Origin: Chaetoderma sp. LZ-2023a
Lineage: Eukaryota; Mollusca; Caudofoveata; Chaetodermatida; Chaetodermatidae
DNA: 64,000 nucleotides
Direction: 5' to 3'
Assembly (NCBI GenBank): GCA_034401795.1
Contig: CM067370.1
Location: forward strand, 105,069,387-105,133,386
Below, in pieces: positions 60,420 through 64,000 of the stretch (position 1 is its first letter; every line of letters starts with the position of its first letter). The notes under the pieces were generated by a model. That model saw only the letters and a program-made list of their open reading frames with translations. It was not told where the DNA came from and did no database searches. A program made the position numbers and the translations under genes.

Positions 60420-60600
60420 CTACGCGTTCTTACGGACTTAGCCATTTAACGAAACCTCTCTCATAAGGCTTTATACACGTGTACTATCCTATCCAGGGGG
60501 CATACTTGGAATACACCCGGAGCGGCCGTCCCATACCCGGCCTAGCTGGGATGGCCCATACCCGTCCGGCTGATCAGCACTACATGATCACGTGATTCCA
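60420..60600. repeat. Diverged second copy of the LTR terminal ~165 bp
   Basis: CTTAGCCATTTAACG, CTCTCTCATAAGGCTTTATA, CCAGGGGGCAT, CCCGGCCTAGCTGGGATGGC and GATCAGCACTACATG follow the same order as 60255-60419 (CTTAGTCGCTTTTATAACG, CTCTCTCATAGGCTCATATA, GGGGGGCATG, CCCAGCTTGGCTGGTACGGC, GATCCGAACTACAC). The Gypsy element therefore sits next to, or inside, an older relative of its own LTR end. Confidence 0.65.
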
Positions 60601-61053
60601 TGTCTACAATTACTCTTTACCCGTTATCCGAGAAGCATGACATCACGTCAAGACCAACTCGCAAGGTCACATAAAACCCATGATTGCAGACCACAGACCC
60701 TTGACTGGGCCAAAGTCAAGAATAGTAGTTTAGCCCACCTGCTATGCGTTAACACCCAATTAGACACAGCATCGATAATGGTATACCACGTGTGAACGCA
60801 CAACCATACATTGCGTGTAAACACTCAAAACACTCAACTACGTGTAAACGCTCATCTACAAAAAATATTACACACAATGGGCCGGAGCGCCTTGTGATCA
60901 ACCCCACACACATCTGAAAGCCCATTTAGAGACAAGCATCCACTCTCACATCGACACAACGGACCCCCCCCCCCACATGTACTGATCGCCAGCACCACAC
61001 ATAATAGGGTCTAAATGCCCATTTAGAGACAGCCATCCACAGGGATACACACA
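60601..61053. repeat. Leader of the polymerase element with short repeats
   Basis: GCCCATTTAGAGACA followed by AGC(C)ATCCA occurs at about 60919-60940 and again at 61018-61040. CGTGTAAAC repeats occur around 60807-60850. A poly-C run lies at 60964-60974. Parts match 40854-40945. No ORF of note. Confidence 0.55.
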
Positions 61054-61389
61054 ATGATTGCTGTTGCACAGCTTCGCGCTATTGCAAAGCAATTCGGCCT
61101 TAGAGGCTACTCTAAGGTCAAGAAAGCCGACCTGCTCCAGATGATTGGACAGGCCCGTGCCGAGGAGTTGCAGAAGCGACTCTCCTGAGCAATGAAGACG
61201 GGAAGGTTTCCAGCACTTACCAAAGATGATCCTTGGAATCCCCACAAGAAAGCACAGCAGATACGTGAGTTTCGTCTGTTGGACGAGGAGGTGACTGCTA
61301 GCTTGCGAGCCAAGACTGTAGCGAGGCGGATATGGTGGACCATCCACTGGAGCACTTACCTCCCCTACGCAGGATCACCAAGCGAGTGA
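61054..61389 (+). pseudogene. SAP/Rho-N-like small protein, one TGA
   Basis: ATG 61054 opens a frame of 111 codons with one TGA (61186-61188). The first 30 residues (AQLRAIAKQFGLRGYSKVKK then ADLLQMIG) have the helix-turn-helix pattern of SAP or Rho N-terminal DNA-binding domains. After the TGA the frame continues TGRFPALTKDDPWNPHKKAQ to a natural TGA after GSPSE. The internal stop follows RLS and precedes AMKTG and may be a decayed CGA. SAP proteins bind AT-rich or linear DNA; a terminal-protein or DNA-packaging helper role is only a guess from the adjacent polymerase gene. Confidence 0.6.
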
Positions 61390-61538
61390 TGAGGGGGGGG
61401 GGGGCGAGGTCTGCACCCTTAGCCCGGAGCATGAGGTGAGAAGGCGAACACGTTCTCGACCAGCGTCTTGGCGAAAGGGAGACAGAGGATAGAGGACGCC
61501 GGTCAGTACACTCGACATTCGGGGTCTAGAAGGAGATC

Positions 61539-64000
61539 ATGCAAAAGATCCAGTAGACTGTCCAGAACACCTTCTACCTCCGCTACACCCATACCTATCG
61601 CATCCGTCACATCGAAGACGGTAGGGTGATGTTCTTCCACAAGAATGCTCCAGGGAGCCCGTGGCTGAACACGATGGGAGCAGCTCAGGACTGGGTGGCA
61701 GCAAGTGAGCAAGCCTGCCTCGACACAGACAATATCGATCGACCCAACACCAAGTGGGCTTTCGTTCGATCAATCAACGTTAAGGTCAGAGCTGTCATCG
61801 ACCACCAACCTCTGCTTGGGACAGGCCCCCTCACAGACTGGCTACGACAGAAGAAGAGTATGACTGCCCTCGACACCTACAGGGACAACATGTGTCTCTG
61901 GAGAAGTCTTGCACTCCACCGAGGACTTCCTACATCAGAGCTTGCCACACAGTTCTACAGCAAGACAGTGACAGTACCTGATGTCCGCAAGAGCATGCTG
62001 GATCAGCTGGACAAGGTAGAGTTCTTCGCCAAGAGCGGGATTCGCGTGTATGAACCAACCAAAGAGGTCACCTGAAACTTAATCAGGCAAGTAGTTCACT
62101 ACCGTGACACCATGACCATCGGAGTGTGGGACCACCACACATTCTCCATCAAGAACATCTCCAAGCTGGCACATACAGTAGTCTGCCGTCACTGTCAGCA
62201 GAGGTTTACACAGGCATGCAATCTTCAACGCCACGCTGATCACTGTACAGGCAGCAAAACAACAATCGTGTGTCCTAACGAGAAGGTTGAGGTGCCACAG
62301 TCTGCGTATGAGAAAGCCTTCTATTCCCCCCAACCATCCAGTTCATCGGCTACTCGTTGGATAGAGTATGAGTCAAGAAACAGAGGAGTACACATACACC
62401 ATGTAGAGTGTGGGCACAGTGGTGAGCGTTGGATCGAGGGTGCTCCCGTAGATGGTTATGATCCGACCACAACACCGTTTACCAGTTCCATGGCTGTTAC
62501 TGGCATGGGTGCCCACAATACCAGCGAGGTGAGGATGCCGAACAAAGATACCGCAAGACAGTCCTGAGAGAGGAGACGCTGAGAGCATCTGGATGCACGC
62601 TTGTGGTACAGTGGGAGTGCTGTATAAAGCGCTGTCCAAGTGTCCCTAAACGAGTTTGGACTGTCCCATACCCACACTTCATAGTTTACGACTTCGAAGC
62701 CCCCATAGATGGTATCAAGACTCATCCTACGGAGACTCTCACGATCGAGAGTACTGACATACCTATCTCTGTGTCAGTTGGCTGCTCCTTAGATGGCACC
62801 ATGAGTGAGCCCACTCACCTCTGCAATCCTGACCCCAACGAACTGATTAGAGAGTTCATGCTGGAGATCCAACAGCGAGCATCTCTAATCCGGACAAGGG
62901 TTAGGGCACAGTACATACCGACAGACCTGGACAAGCTCCCAAAGCAACATCAGCGACTGATCAATGAGTGGTGTGACCAAGTGCCTGTACTGGGGGTCAA
63001 CTCTGGGCGGTATGACCTGAACCTCATCAAGAAGTACTTTCTCGATGAGCTGACTGACAGTACAGGTACCGTGAAAGTCGCCAAGAAGGCTAGTCAGACC
63101 ATGTTCCTCATAACACCTGAGCTACGGTTTCTCGATGTGCTGAATTACCTCGGCCCAGGAGTCTCGTACGAGGTATGGGTCAAAGCTTACAGGTGTACAC
63201 AGCAGAAGAGATGGTTCCCGTATGAATGGTGTGACACACATGAAAAGCTCAACTATCCAGGGCTTCCTGACTACTCAGCATGGCCATCTAAGCTCAAGGG
63301 TGGCTACGTAGAGTGGGAACAGTGTAACCAAACATTCAGCGAGCATGGAATGCGGACATTCGCCGACTGGCTGTGATACTACAACAACCTGGACGTCAGT
63401 CCACTCATCGAAACCCTAGAGCGGATGCGGGAGTTCTACACAGAACGAGAAGTAGACATCCTCAAAGAAACGGTGTCTCTCCCAGGTGTGCCACTGCAGT
63501 ACCTCCTACATGGAACCGCTCAGCACATGCCGGATGTTAGCCTCTATTCACCCGGCCAGGAAGCCTACGAGATGCTGAAGGGTGCTGTTGTTGGAGGTCC
63601 CAGCATCGTGTTCACCAGATACCACGAGGCCGGTGTGGCTCGAATCCACCAGAGTGAGCGTGTCTGCCAACGTCTACTCGGCTACGACGCAAATGCTCTG
63701 TACCTGTCAATAATGGCCAAAGAGATGCCATGTGGTAAGGAGACAGTGCGCCATTGGTCCGGTGCTAGTGGTGTAGCTAGTTTTAAGGAGGCTCTCCTAA
63801 CAGACAACTGGTTTGGGTTTGCTGAGGTGGATATAGAGGTCCCCACGGATCTGTGGGCAAAGTTCGAGGAAATTCCTCCTCCCTTCTATAACCGTGAGAT
63901 CCCGGTAGAGGCAATCTCTTCTGAGATGCTGGCATATCTAGGGTGAACAGGGAGGAAGCATCCCACCACCCAAAAGCTGGTCGGTGCCCTCTCTGGCAAG
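61539..64000 (+). pseudogene. Family B DNA polymerase, protein-primed type, decayed, runs off window
   Basis: A large ORF from ATG 61539, in frame through a TAG (61554) and a TGA (62073). It has an N-terminal domain (YTHTYRIRHIEDGRVMFFHK..), a C2H2-like finger VCRHCQQRFTQACNLQRHAD (about 62181-62240), then a 1-nt shift near 62470 into VYQFHGCYWHGCPQY, a signature of protein-primed PolB. Exonuclease motifs follow: YDFEA (Exo I), VNSGRYDLNLI (Exo II) and YYNNLDV (Exo III) just after a TGA at 63374. Then comes polymerase motif A, GYDANALYLSIM (about 63681-63716). Another TGA at 63943 precedes TGRKHPTTQKLVGAL. The catalytic motif C lies beyond the window. Such enzymes replicate Polinton/Maverick-like elements and linear plasmids. 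No integrase, ATPase or capsid gene is visible here, so the element type is open. Confidence 0.85.

Noticed and set aside
60952..61347. Minus-strand 133-aa ORF near the SAP gene
   Set aside because: Antisense of the SAP-like frame, which has the better domain evidence.
61186..63945. Alternative genetic code or selenocysteine at TGA
   Set aside because: TAG also occurs, the one aligned site (LINE N against F) is Arg, frameshifts are present too, and normal TGA stops end other ORFs; C-to-T decay explains all.

Overview
The window is eukaryotic and almost entirely transposable-element sequence. I could not identify a host gene, a cellular RNA gene or anything prokaryotic. AT-rich non-coding DNA, many microsatellites, tRNA-like SINE remnants, several lineages of non-LTR retrotransposon (two of them with PHD fingers), a Tc1 transposon, a very large Gypsy element and a protein-primed-type DNA polymerase B suggest a marine invertebrate, perhaps a lophotrochozoan such as a mollusc or brachiopod. 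The species cannot be fixed from the sequence.

Layout. 1-7.5 kb: a GC-rich decayed minus-strand ORF at the left edge, a roughly 680 bp tandem duplication, palindromic repeats and a decayed CR1-type LINE fragment. 7.5-21.5 kb: a nest. A short LINE copy (F, 7528-7848 and 20352-21470) is split by one 12.5 kb block made of LINE A (ORF1, a 3.4 kb repeat array, then an intact 1095-aa PHD-endonuclease-RT ORF2) followed directly by LINE N (proline-rich ORF1 overlapping ORF2). 21.6-26.2 kb: LINE G (CR1-like; intact PHD ORF1, broken ORF2). 26.2-38.0 kb: LINE C, split first by a Tc1-like transposon and then by LINE B, a minus-strand relative of LINE A flanked by a matching TTACA duplication. 38.1-40.6 kb: LINE D, split by minus-strand LINE E. 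40.6-42.0 kb: a fold-back element and SINE pieces.

42.0-60.4 kb is one minus-strand Gypsy element of about 18.4 kb. It has LTRs of about 3.4 kb, a tRNA-Lys-type primer binding site, a polypurine tract, gag with a zinc knuckle, protease, RT, RNase H and integrase, plus an extra C2H2-like ORF in the env position. That ORF lies behind its own CRE/TATA promoter, which resembles the LTR promoter. Both LTRs carry a perfect five-unit heat-shock element upstream of the TATA box. 60.4-64.0 kb: a degenerate copy of the LTR end, then a SAP-like ORF and a decayed family B DNA polymerase that runs off the window.

The most unusual items are: (1) the LINE A/B family, in which about 3.5-3.8 kb of palindrome-rich repeats separates ORF1 from ORF2 inside a unit bracketed by target-site duplication; (2) the LINE A + LINE N block, which looks like a single chimeric insertion; (3) a UUUUUUA-type slippery heptamer plus hairpin in the N ORF1/ORF2 overlap; and (4) the Gypsy element's heat-shock LTR promoter and its second internal promoter driving an accessory ORF. 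All positions and homologies were read by eye. Boundaries of decayed elements are approximate, commonly to within 10-50 bp.
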